Assembly (NCBI GenBank): GCA_002327255.1
Contig: DCUM01000020.1
Coordinates: forward strand, 45,643 to 52,770
Source: a bacterium UBA2214
GTDB taxonomy: Bacteria > Zhuqueibacterota > Zhuqueibacteria > Residuimicrobiales > Residuimicrobiaceae
Direction of reading: 5' to 3'
Length of the DNA: 7,128 bases
Shown: positions 1 through 5,609 of the stretch, one piece after another
Layout: each line of letters opens with the position of its first letter
Numbering within the stretch: position 1 is the stretch's first letter
Notes under the pieces: generated by a model
Databases searched by the model: none
What the model saw: only the letters and a program-made list of their open reading frames with translations
What the model was told of the DNA's origin: nothing
Program-made: the position numbers and the translations under genes

Positions 1-79
1 TCCGGGCCTCGCGGCGTTGGCATGGCCAGGCCTTGTCGCGGCGCTAGGTATTATGTCGCCCCGGAGGCCGGTTGTGTCC

Positions 80-1555
80 TCAGCGGCTGGCAGAGGCAGC
101 GCGCGCGGGAATAGCGGCGGCCTGCTCCAACACCTCGATGCGCAGGGTTTGTTCGTCCAGTTTCTCTTTCAACTCCTTGATATAAATCGCCTGGGTTTCC
201 ACCGTCTCCCACAGCTGCGTGGTCAGGCTGCCCAGCGAGGATTTGCCCTTGCTATTCCACTCGTCGCGGCCGATGATGGTGGGCAGATGGCGCTCTCTTT
301 GCATAAATTGGATCATATCCGAGATCGGCATCAGACGATAATCGCCATATTGGTCGCGGTCTTCGGGCCGGACCTGGCCGTCGTAATAGTAATCGAAAAC
401 ATAATCGGTGAGCATGACCGCGTCATCCCAGACCGCCTCCGCCTTGATCCAGCCTTTGTCGGTCAGGGTGTTGACTCCTGACATATTCGGATTGCCGACT
501 ACCAGGCCGGAATCGATCAGGGCATGGCCTTTGACGTAAAACTCGTAAAGCGCATTCGGAACTCCAGAAGAACGGACGGTGAGGCGGCCGGTGGAGGGAG
601 CGCCGATCGCCATGCCGACCGCGACGTTGCCGACGAAACGGTTGGCATTGCCTTCGGTGACCAGTCCTGCGTTGGTATATATGCGTGCCGTAGAAGCCGT
701 ATATCCGGTGGGATTTTCGGGTGTTGCTGAAATCATGACGTTATAATCGGGATCCTGTATGGACATGAGGATCATGCTGCTTTGACCCATTAAATTGAGT
801 GAAGCGAGGGAATTTGCCTGAATCGTCATGCTGGCACGGGCTGCAGAATTGGTGAATTGCAGATACTCATCGCCTAAGTTATTGGCATAGGAAAAATTGC
901 TCAAATAGCCAACCCGCGTCTGGCCTGCACCCGGCACTTTCACCGCGATGGACCCGCCCGACAAGGCCTGGTCAGACCATCCCAGGCTCAGCGGCGCCGC
1001 AGTGGTGCCGCTGCCGGTGAGAGAGGCGTCGGTGGTCACCGTTGTCAAGCCCAGATCGGTGAAGGTGGCGGTTAAATTGGGGAGACTGTTGCTGCGCGTC
1101 AGCGTCAGCGTCTTGGTGGTGGTGCCGCCGAAAGAGGCGCCGGTGACCACGCCATCGGCGCCGGAGGGCGCCGCCTGCCAGGTGCCGTAGCCGCTGGCAT
1201 CCGCGGTGAGAACGCGCCCTGCTGTGGTGGAAGTGCCGAGCCGGAACCCGGTCAGTGAGGCCGTGGCAAAAGAGACATTATCACTGGTGCGCACGTTCTG
1301 ATTCATCGCATAGAGTTCATAATTGCCCTGTCCCGTGTTCAGCGTTGTGCTCGACAGGGCGCCATTGACGTTGGCCGTCCCGTTGACGTTCAATTTGTGG
1401 CTTCCCGGCGCCGTCGTTCCGATGCCTGTCTCACCGGTTGCGGTGATGTGCATGAGAACGGCGGTGCCGCTGCTGTTTTTAATCTGCAGCTGCGGCCACG
1501 CGGTGGCGGCAAAGAGCAGTGAGGTCAATAAGGTGATGATTGTTTTATTTTGCAT
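80..1555 (-). CDS. Secreted fibre/adhesin-like protein with tail-fibre-type C-terminal domain
   Basis: Predicted 491-residue exported protein. The start at 1555 is chosen because an ATG there follows GGAGG and opens directly into a signal peptide (short KT n-region, hydrophobic ITLLTSLLFAATA, cleavage near residues 19-22). The frame stays open to 1642, but that extension would bury the signal peptide. Residues ~45-80 carry the GIGTT...LNVNGTA pattern seen at the start of fibre-like proteins of Bacteroidetes and phage tails. The middle is rich in Gly, Ser, Thr and Asn, as in beta-structured stalks. Residues ~358-491 form a distinct end: TDYVFDYYYD, then YRLMPISDMIQFMQRERHLPTI, resembling the common 'DYVF...LMPLEEL...HLPGIPS' module, then a coiled coil (~444-478) and an Ala-rich tail. 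By analogy with endosialidase-type fibres, the C-terminus probably drives trimerisation. A surface or adhesive role is inference; the exact ligand is unknown. It is transcribed away from the methyltransferase gene. Confidence 0.85.
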   Translation of the reverse strand: MQNKTIITLLTSLLFAATAWPQLQIKNSSGTAVLMHITATGETGIGTTAPGSHKLNVNGTANVNGALSSTTLNTGQGNYELYAMNQNVRTSDNVSFATASLTGFRLGTSTTAGRVLTADASGYGTWQAAPSGADGVVTGASFGGTTTKTLTLTRSNSLPNLTATFTDLGLTTVTTDASLTGSGTTAAPLSLGWSDQALSGGSIAVKVPGAGQTRVGYLSNFSYANNLGDEYLQFTNSAARASMTIQANSLASLNLMGQSSMILMSIQDPDYNVMISATPENPTGYTASTARIYTNAGLVTEGNANRFVGNVAVGMAIGAPSTGRLTVRSSGVPNALYEFYVKGHALIDSGLVVGNPNMSGVNTLTDKGWIKAEAVWDDAVMLTDYVFDYYYDGQVRPEDRDQYGDYRLMPISDMIQFMQRERHLPTIIGRDEWNSKGKSSLGSLTTQLWETVETQAIYIKELKEKLDEQTLRIEVLEQAAAIPARAASASR

Positions 1556-1559
1556 AATG

Positions 1560-1564
1560 CCTCC
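1560..1564 (-). promoter_or_regulatory. Ribosome binding site of the secreted fibre-like gene
   Basis: GGAGG on the minus strand, four bases from the ATG at 1555. It decides between this start and the upstream in-frame ATGs at 1642, 1618 and 1570, none of which leads directly into a signal peptide. The spacing is on the short side. Confidence 0.6.
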
Positions 1565-1688
1565 GTACATGAGTGGCGCTGATCGTTGCCAATGTCGCCA
1601 AATGATTACATTGGTCATAAAATCCAGACATCCGTCATCCATTACTCGAACGGTCAGGAAAATTTTGACTCACAAATCTTTTAAAAAT

Positions 1689-1716
1689 AATATAACATTT
1701 TTGCGCTAAATGACAA
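1689..1716 (-). promoter_or_regulatory. Sigma70-like promoter candidate for the fibre-like gene
   Basis: Read on the minus strand: TTGTCA (1716-1711), a 16-base spacer, then TATATT (1694-1689). Each hexamer matches five of six positions of the sigma70 consensus. It would give a 5' leader of about 125 bases. The assignment is by consensus only; the host's sigma factors may prefer other motifs. Confidence 0.45.
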
Positions 1717-1744
1717 GCCAATTATTTGCAAATTTTATACCACT

Positions 1745-1771
1745 ATACGGATAGAATCCATACTTCCGTAT
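1745..1771. promoter_or_regulatory. Inverted repeat, possible operator
   Basis: ATACGGA (1745-1751) and its exact reverse complement TCCGTAT (1765-1771) are separated by 13 bases. The dyad lies between the two divergent promoter candidates, about 28 bases upstream of the minus -35 and about 40 bases upstream of the plus -35, where a shared regulator could bind. No known family consensus is recognised. Confidence 0.3.
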
Positions 1772-1811
1772 CGCAAAGAATGCAGGCCAGGAATCGGCTT
1801 GCAAAAAACAC

Positions 1812-1840
1812 TTTAAAAAACATTTCCAAATTCGTATATT
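1812..1840 (+). promoter_or_regulatory. Weak promoter candidate for the methyltransferase operon
   Basis: TTTAAA (1812-1817), a 17-base spacer and TATATT (1835-1840), giving a leader of roughly 70 bases before the start at 1919. The -35 match is partial and the local AT-richness makes chance hits likely. Confidence 0.3.
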
Positions 1841-1903
1841 CTCTAACGGCCAATGCGATTCGCTTATTTCACGGCATCTCATACCTGGCGTCATCTCAGC
1901 TAT

Positions 1904-1910
1904 GAAGGAA
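1904..1910 (+). promoter_or_regulatory. Ribosome binding site of the methyltransferase gene
   Basis: GAAGGAA lies eight bases before the ATG at 1919. This favours that start over the in-frame ATGs at 1853 and 1910; the latter overlaps the motif itself. Confidence 0.55.
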
Positions 1911-1918
1911 TGATACCC

Positions 1919-2791
1919 ATGCATATCCCCGGACTCACGCTCATCGCCGAATCGATCAACGATTCCGTCCCTTCCACCCATGCCCTATTCGAAACGGAGG
2001 ACATGGGGGGCATCATTGAACTCGCCAGATTGCAGGCGGAGAAAGGCGCCGATTACATCGACGTCAATGTCGGTTACCGGTCACCCGGTTTCATGGCCAC
2101 GGTGGTCCAAAAAATCCAGGAATACATCACCCTGCCGCTTTCCATCGACACCCCGGATCCGGAAATAGCCGCCGCGGGATTGGCCGTCTACGATCCCGGA
2201 CGCGCCGGCAACCGCAAACCGATCCTGAATTCCATCTCCGAGGCGCGGCTCGAAATGTTCGATTTGTATGCGCAATACCCGTTCATTCCGATTTTGCTGG
2301 CAACCGAAGGTAAAGATTCTTTGGGCGGCATCAAAATGAACCTCAGCGCAGAAGAGACCTACGCCACGGCCCAATCAATCATGCAGACGGCTCGCGAACG
2401 CATCCCTTCTGTCCGCAACGATGAACTCATCATCGATGCGGGCATCATGCCCATCGGCAGCGATTCCAGCGGCAATTTCAGGCGGCTCATGGAAACCCTG
2501 CGGCTCATGCATGAAGAGAGCGATTTTACCGGCGTCAACCGCTCCGTCGGACTCAGCAATTTCACCGTGATGCTGCCGGCACAGAAAGGAGACGGTTCGC
2601 CGGTGAAGGGTCCATTGGAAAGCGCTTTCCTGACCATGGCCATGCCGCTGGGATTGAATATGATCGTCGGTTCCGTAAAACGGAAATATATGATCCTTCC
2701 GCAAGATCACCCTGCGATGCAGTGTCTGCAGGATGCCCTGAAGCTGGAAGGCCTCGACGTCATCATGCGCGTGATGAGCTACATCGCCTAG
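1919..2791 (+). CDS. Pterin-binding methyltransferase, methyltetrahydrofolate:corrinoid protein type
   Basis: Predicted 290-residue cytoplasmic TIM-barrel enzyme of the pterin-binding family (AcsE/MtgA/MetH pterin-domain group; AcsE is about 262 residues). It should transfer a methyl group between a methyl-tetrahydropterin and the cobalt of a corrinoid protein. Family landmarks appear in order: LIAESIND (8-15), GADYIDVNVG (43-52, matching the usual 'DxNVG'), LSIDT (74-78), KPILNSIS (100-107), ELIIDAGIMPIG (169-180) and VGLSNFTVMLP (210-220). Asn214 sits where the catalytic pterin-contacting Asn of AcsE lies. The N-terminus begins almost directly with the first barrel strand, so no domain is missing. 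The next gene, 220 bases on, encodes a corrinoid protein, which supports corrinoid rather than dihydropteroate synthase chemistry. The sequence cannot show whether methyl flows toward carbon assimilation, methionine synthesis or demethylation, nor whether the pterin is folate. Confidence 0.88.
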   Translation: MHIPGLTLIAESINDSVPSTHALFETEDMGGIIELARLQAEKGADYIDVNVGYRSPGFMATVVQKIQEYITLPLSIDTPDPEIAAAGLAVYDPGRAGNRKPILNSISEARLEMFDLYAQYPFIPILLATEGKDSLGGIKMNLSAEETYATAQSIMQTARERIPSVRNDELIIDAGIMPIGSDSSGNFRRLMETLRLMHEESDFTGVNRSVGLSNFTVMLPAQKGDGSPVKGPLESAFLTMAMPLGLNMIVGSVKRKYMILPQDHPAMQCLQDALKLEGLDVIMRVMSYIA

Positions 2792-2794
2792 GAG

Positions 2795-2813
2795 CCCTTC
2801 ATGAAATGAAGGG
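2795..2813 (+). repeat. Intercistronic hairpin just after the methyltransferase stop
   Basis: CCCTTCAT (2795-2802) pairs perfectly with ATGAAGGG (2806-2813) across the three-base loop GAA, starting four bases after the stop codon. No T-run follows (the next bases are GGCGCAAGG), so it is not a standard terminator. It may attenuate transcription or protect the 3' end, setting different levels of the two gene products. Confidence 0.45.
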
Positions 2814-2916
2814 GGCGCAAGGGCCGCCGGGTTAAATCCATTGGTATTGCAGGATGAATCTTGATCTGCTTTTTCGTCAACCCCATCGTCAACAGGTGCA
2901 AGCATTGCCATTTTTT

Positions 2917-2955
2917 GATGCGCTCGGCGGCGAATATTTCAGGCCGGTGCGCATC
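2917..2955 (+). repeat. Second intercistronic hairpin before the corrinoid protein gene
   Basis: GATGCGC (2917-2923) pairs with GCGCATC (2949-2955), and the inner arms CGGC (2925-2928) and GCCG (2943-2946) continue the stem after a small internal loop. The loop holds the AT-rich GAATATTTC. No T-run follows. Function is unknown; it may be an mRNA processing or stability element. Confidence 0.35.
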
Positions 2956-3011
2956 CTCATCATTGCTTATTAATTTTATTCATCGGAAGACATTAAACAG
3001 GGAGCCAGGTC

Positions 3012-3677
3012 ATGCAGGAGATCATCGACAAAATTGCTGTTTGTATTGAATTGGGAAAAATATCCAAAACCACGCCCTTCCCGCCGCACATGAAGGATCA
3101 GGATGGCGCCGATGAAATCGCCGCTGCGGCCTTGCAGCAGGGTGTCTCTCCGGATGCCCTTCTGGCCGGATGCATGCAGGGTATGGAACGCGTCGGGAAA
3201 CAATTCAGTGAAAATCTGATCTTTGTCCCCAATTTGCTCATGTCCGCGGCAGCCATGAATGCGGTGATGAAACATCTCAAGCCCTTTCTTGAAAGCGGGG
3301 CCATCAAACGCAAAGGCACCTTTCTCATCGGTACCGTGGCCGGTGACCTCCACGATCTCGGCAAAAACCTCGTCTCCATGACCATCAAGGGGGGTGGCTT
3401 TGAGGTAATCGATCTGGGCGTGGATGTGTCGACGGAAAAATTCCTCAATGCCGTCGCCGAACATCCGGGCTGTTCTGTCGGAATCAGCGCCCTGCTGACC
3501 ACGACGATGGTCAACATGGAAAAAACCGTCAAGACCATCAAGGAACACCATCCGGATGTCAAGGTGCTGGTCGGCGGCGCCCCGGTGACGGAAAATTTTT
3601 GCCGCCAGATCGGCGCTGATTTCTATTCTCCCAATCCCCAGGGCGCCGTGGATTATTTGAACAGGCTCGTCGCTTGA
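3012..3677 (+). CDS. Corrinoid (B12-binding) methyltransferase protein
   Basis: Predicted 221-residue cobalamin-carrying protein of the MtaC/MtbC/MttC type and the usual size for it. Residues ~30-95 form the helical cap domain, with the typical stretch RVGKQFSENLIFVPNLLMSA (60-79). Residues ~100-221 are the Rossmann-like B12 domain. GDLHDLGKN (111-119) carries the DxHxxG signature, and His114 should be the lower axial cobalt ligand. Ser159 in GISALL and Gly188-Gly189 in VLVGGAPVT complete the binding signature. The ATG at 3012 is seven bases after CAGGGAG. It accepts the methyl group from, or gives it to, the methyltransferase upstream in the same orientation; the 220-base gap suggests one transcript or closely co-regulated ones. 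The substrate-specific third partner (such as MtaB, MttB or a homocysteine methyltransferase) and a reductive activase (RamA-like) are absent here. Confidence 0.92.
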   Translation: MQEIIDKIAVCIELGKISKTTPFPPHMKDQDGADEIAAAALQQGVSPDALLAGCMQGMERVGKQFSENLIFVPNLLMSAAAMNAVMKHLKPFLESGAIKRKGTFLIGTVAGDLHDLGKNLVSMTIKGGGFEVIDLGVDVSTEKFLNAVAEHPGCSVGISALLTTTMVNMEKTVKTIKEHHPDVKVLVGGAPVTENFCRQIGADFYSPNPQGAVDYLNRLVA

Positions 3678-3727
3678 CACCACATCAAGCGCCGCCAGAG
3701 TCAATCAGCAGCAAACCCTGAATGAGA

Positions 3728-3744
3728 AGGGGACTGGCTCCCCT
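3728..3744 (+). repeat. Hairpin downstream of the corrinoid protein gene
   Basis: AGGGGA (3728-3733) and TCCCCT (3739-3744) pair around CTGGC. With one bulged A, GAG (3724-3726) and CTC (3745-3747) extend the stem to nine pairs. There is no T-run, so termination here is doubtful. Confidence 0.3.
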
Positions 3745-3810
3745 CTCTAACGGGGGGCGCGCTTTTCACAAATCGTTGCGCAATTCCCCAACGCAGATGC
3801 AGCGGAACCG

Positions 3811-3853
3811 TTGCAGGGCGAGCAGACTGCTCGCCCTGCAATTATTGCCCTTT
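3811..3853 (+). terminator. Probable terminator of the methyltransferase/corrinoid unit
   Basis: A perfect 15-bp inverted repeat, 3811-3825 against 3827-3841, is centred on A3826; with a realistic three-base loop the stem is 14 pairs and very GC-rich (core GCAGGGCGAGCA). On the plus strand it is followed by TTATTGCCCTTTT, a broken T-rich tail. It sits between convergent genes, as a terminator should. The tail is imperfect, and the distance from the stop at 3677 is long (about 130 bases). Confidence 0.5.
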
Positions 3854-3901
3854 TGCATAAAAAATCATTGACAAGATACTAAAAAGCCCCAAACTGCTTG
3901 T

Positions 3902-4705
3902 TCATTTCCAGAACTCCCACCACCTCTTGACCGGCTTGGCTTGCTTCTCTTCTTCCGCCTGTGCGGCTTTTTGCATCTCTTCCTCGCGGAGCCGGACTTG
4001 TTCCTGAATTTGCAGGGCCAGGGCATCGCCTCTGATGCCTTCATCCAGTTTTTGTTGCACGAACTCGCTCAGGGACGCTGCCTCCACACCCCGGGCGACG
4101 CCATCGGCCATGGCGCGTGTGGCCATGGCCAGTTCCCGGCCCTTGAGTCCCTTGTCCATACCCCTGGTGACGATCGCTTCGGCCTGCTGACTGGGAACGC
4201 CCCGGCGCGCAGCGGCTTCGACAGCGACGCAGGCGCTGTCGATCTCGGCCTTGTTCTTCCTGGCCTTTTTGGCCTTGTCGCGAACGCGGCCTTTGGCATT
4301 CTCCAGCTCTTTTTGCCAGTCCGACCGGGTGGAATCACCCCACTTCTCCCAGCCGGGTGGAACACTGCTCTCCCACCCCTCTTTTTCGCCACGTTCCCAA
4401 CCGGCAGGACGCTGCTTATCCTTATCGCTCAGGACTTTGCCGCCGCGCTCTTCTTTTTTCATCTGCCCGGGAGGGACATGCCCTTCTTTCCTCTCTGAGC
4501 CCATCTGTGCTTCGTCTTTATTACCCTTTTCAGACTGTTTCAGGGCCTCCGCGGCCTTGCCCTTGAGATGCTTTTCCTGCTGCTTTAACGTATCCGCAGA
4601 CCGGTTTTTTTGCCCCTGTCCGTGCCCCTGGGCCAGCAGCGCAGAAGCGGAAACCAGGATGGCCGTCGCCAGGGAAATAGTCAAGAGCCATTTCATTTTC
4701 GTCAT
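3902..4705 (-). CDS. Secreted, highly charged protein of unknown function
   Basis: Predicted 267-residue exported protein that I cannot assign to a named family. The start at 4705 follows GGAGG by eight bases and opens a clear signal peptide (MTKMKWLL, hydrophobic core to residue 25, cleavage near LLA-QG). Residues ~26-100 are lysine- and glutamate-rich and probably disordered. Residues ~76-123 carry three related short motifs: HVPPGQ, RPAGWERGEKEGW and SVPPGWEKWG. Residues ~153-245 are helical, with the spaced pattern RRGVPSQQAEAIV, KGLKGRELA, ARGVEAASLSEF and DEGIRGDAL, resembling helical repeats seen in other secreted or periplasmic proteins with 'GVP...KGL.G.EL' spacing. The end is an acidic helix followed by KRWWEFWK, an unusual aromatic tail. 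No catalytic motif is visible. It is convergent with the corrinoid gene and divergent from the membrane operon, so it has its own promoter. A cell-envelope role is a guess. Confidence 0.8.
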   Translation of the reverse strand: MTKMKWLLTISLATAILVSASALLAQGHGQGQKNRSADTLKQQEKHLKGKAAEALKQSEKGNKDEAQMGSERKEGHVPPGQMKKEERGGKVLSDKDKQRPAGWERGEKEGWESSVPPGWEKWGDSTRSDWQKELENAKGRVRDKAKKARKNKAEIDSACVAVEAAARRGVPSQQAEAIVTRGMDKGLKGRELAMATRAMADGVARGVEAASLSEFVQQKLDEGIRGDALALQIQEQVRLREEEMQKAAQAEEEKQAKPVKRWWEFWK

Positions 4706-4734
4706 GAATAGGTCCTCCCATGTTGTGATAAAGA

Positions 4735-4768
4735 TCGCATCGATTCGCCGCTATCGGGACAGATGCGA
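4735..4768. repeat. Hairpin in the leader of the charged secreted protein gene
   Basis: TCGCATC (4735-4741) pairs with GATGCGA (4762-4768), with a further possible inner pairing of GAT (4742-4744) and ATC (4753-4755). If the minus-strand promoter candidate is right, the hairpin lies in the 5' leader of the secreted-protein mRNA. No ligand-binding consensus is recognised. Confidence 0.3.
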
Positions 4769-4785
4769 GCATTGCTACACCCGGA

Positions 4786-4814
4786 AAATTAGGCATTCAT
4801 TTTGCAACAGTCAA
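4786..4814 (-). promoter_or_regulatory. Promoter candidate for the charged secreted protein gene
   Basis: On the minus strand, TTGACT (4814-4809), a 17-base spacer, then TAATTT (4791-4786). The -35 is strong (five of six) and the -10 weak. It would give a leader of about 75 bases ending at a good ribosome binding site. Confidence 0.35.
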
Positions 4815-4878
4815 GAATTTATCTTGCGCCGGCACTCCAAAAAACCGTTGCATCGATTGAATCAAAACGCTACCTTGT

Positions 4879-4939
4879 AGTTCATTCCCGGGACCCTTTT
4901 GCCGTTTCGATCGGGAAAACCCTGCCCAGGCCATGAACT
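4879..4939 (+). promoter_or_regulatory. Possible structured leader before the membrane operon
   Basis: AGTTCAT (4879-4885) is complementary to ATGAACT (4933-4939), and directly inside it TCCCG (4886-4890) is complementary to CGGGA (4912-4916), so the two stems would stack. The fold ends 26 bases before the ribosome binding site at 4966-4969. This could be a regulatory RNA or chance pairing. It does not match the cobalamin, TPP, THF or preQ1 riboswitch consensus as I know them. No convincing plus-strand promoter was found in this gap. Confidence 0.25.
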
Positions 4940-4965
4940 GGACAGCCGACACAAAAAAGAGTATC

Positions 4966-4969
4966 GGAG
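4966..4969 (+). promoter_or_regulatory. Ribosome binding site of the S-component-like gene
   Basis: GGAG lies seven bases before the ATG at 4977. It selects this start over the in-frame ATG at 4899, whose extra 26 residues are hydrophilic and show no family character. Confidence 0.5.
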
Positions 4970-4976
4970 CCCGCCC

Positions 4977-5609
4977 ATGAGTGACCACAGCGCAACACCG
5001 CAAGCATCCGGGAAATCTCTCGACCACGGAGAGGCCGCGCTCATTGCCGTGTTCGGCGCTTTATGGGGTTTGATGGAGATCACCATCGGCACCGCCCTGA
5101 AAGGCATGCGTCTGCCCATGTCTGGGATGATACTGGCCATGCTCGCCGCAATCATTGCGCTGACCGGATACTATTTCGTCCCCCGCCGCGGCGCCATTCT
5201 CATGATGGGCGGCGTCGCCGCCCTGCTCAAGGTTTTCTCCGTCGGCACGGTCATCGCCGGTCCTTTCTTTGCCATCCTCATCGAAGCCCTGGTGGCTGAT
5301 GGGATCTGTTCCCTGCTCGGCCGCCATCTCCTCGCTTATCTCGGCGCCGGGGCTGCCATGCTCTGTTACACCGCCCTGCATCCCTTCATCACCCAGGGCT
5401 TGCTTTTTGGCGGCCGGATTTACGAGGTCTATGTGGCCACGGCCAGACAGGTGGGACAATTCCTGCACCTGGAGAGCGTTCATCTCGCCGCCCTGGTGGG
5501 CCTCTATCTGCTGCTGCACCTCCTCGCCGGCGCCGCAGCTGGTTTCTTCGCCTTCCGCCTCGCCAGGGCCGTAAAAATCGAATTGCATAAGCTGGAACAC
5601 TCCGCATGA
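4977..5609 (+). CDS. Multi-pass membrane protein, probable ECF-transporter S-component-like subunit
   Basis: Predicted 210-residue inner-membrane protein with about six hydrophobic segments (near residues 19-38, 47-67, 72-90, 92-113, 117-136 and 168-192) and charged, soluble ends. Size, segment number and the small-residue-rich helices (GALWGLMEITIGTALKG, AGPFFAILIEALVADG) fit the substrate-binding S subunits of energy-coupling-factor importers, which bind vitamins or metal cofactors. S subunits share little sequence, so this call rests mainly on topology and on the next gene, which looks like an EcfT. The stop codon overlaps the following ATG (ATGA at 5606-5609), so translation is coupled. 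The substrate cannot be read from the sequence. Alternatively, it could be an unrelated small membrane protein of an uncharacterised complex. Confidence 0.7.
   Translation: MSDHSATPQASGKSLDHGEAALIAVFGALWGLMEITIGTALKGMRLPMSGMILAMLAAIIALTGYYFVPRRGAILMMGGVAALLKVFSVGTVIAGPFFAILIEALVADGICSLLGRHLLAYLGAGAAMLCYTALHPFITQGLLFGGRIYEVYVATARQVGQFLHLESVHLAALVGLYLLLHLLAGAAAGFFAFRLARAVKIELHKLEHSA

Larger units (their letters stand above)
1556..1918. other. Divergent intergenic region, AT-rich, no gene
   Basis: 363 bases between two divergently transcribed genes. Bases ~1670-1845 are clearly richer in A and T than the flanking genes. The region holds a candidate promoter for each direction and one inverted repeat, listed separately. 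Open frames entering it are extensions or shadows of the flanking genes. I see no tRNA, riboswitch consensus or transposon end. Confidence 0.6.

Noticed and set aside
17..481. 154-codon plus-strand open frame
   Set aside because: It lies antisense to the C-terminal coding part of the secreted fibre-like gene, shows no family motifs and has no ribosome binding site.
1556..1642. 29-codon upstream extension of the fibre-like gene
   Set aside because: It would place a signal peptide 30 residues inside the protein; the ATG at 1555 has GGAGG and begins the signal peptide.
1706..1981. 91-codon minus-strand open frame across the divergent intergenic region
   Set aside because: It overlaps the start of the methyltransferase gene and both promoter candidates, and its composition is not protein-like.
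2375..2911. 178-codon minus-strand open frame
   Set aside because: Antisense shadow of the well-supported methyltransferase gene; its His- and Asp-rich translation is typical of a reverse-frame artefact.
2854..2973. 39-codon plus-strand open frame between the methyltransferase and corrinoid genes
   Set aside because: No proper ribosome binding site and no recognisable domain; kept only as part of a finding on this gap.
2976..3704. 242-codon minus-strand open frame
   Set aside because: Fully antisense to the corrinoid protein gene, whose DLHDLG B12 motif and ribosome binding site leave no doubt about the coding strand.
4737..4858. Direct repeat GCATCGATT at 4737-4745 and 4850-4858
   Set aside because: Only nine bases, two copies, 113 bases apart and containing the common palindrome ATCGAT; chance is sufficient.
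4251..4880. 209-codon plus-strand open frame
   Set aside because: Antisense to the signal peptide and N-terminal half of the charged secreted protein; Ser/Pro/Phe-rich composition comes from reverse reading of Lys/Glu codons.
4706..4976. Cobalamin or other known riboswitch upstream of the transporter-like operon
   Set aside because: The conserved B12-box and the TPP, THF and preQ1 cores were looked for by eye and not found; only generic stems are present.
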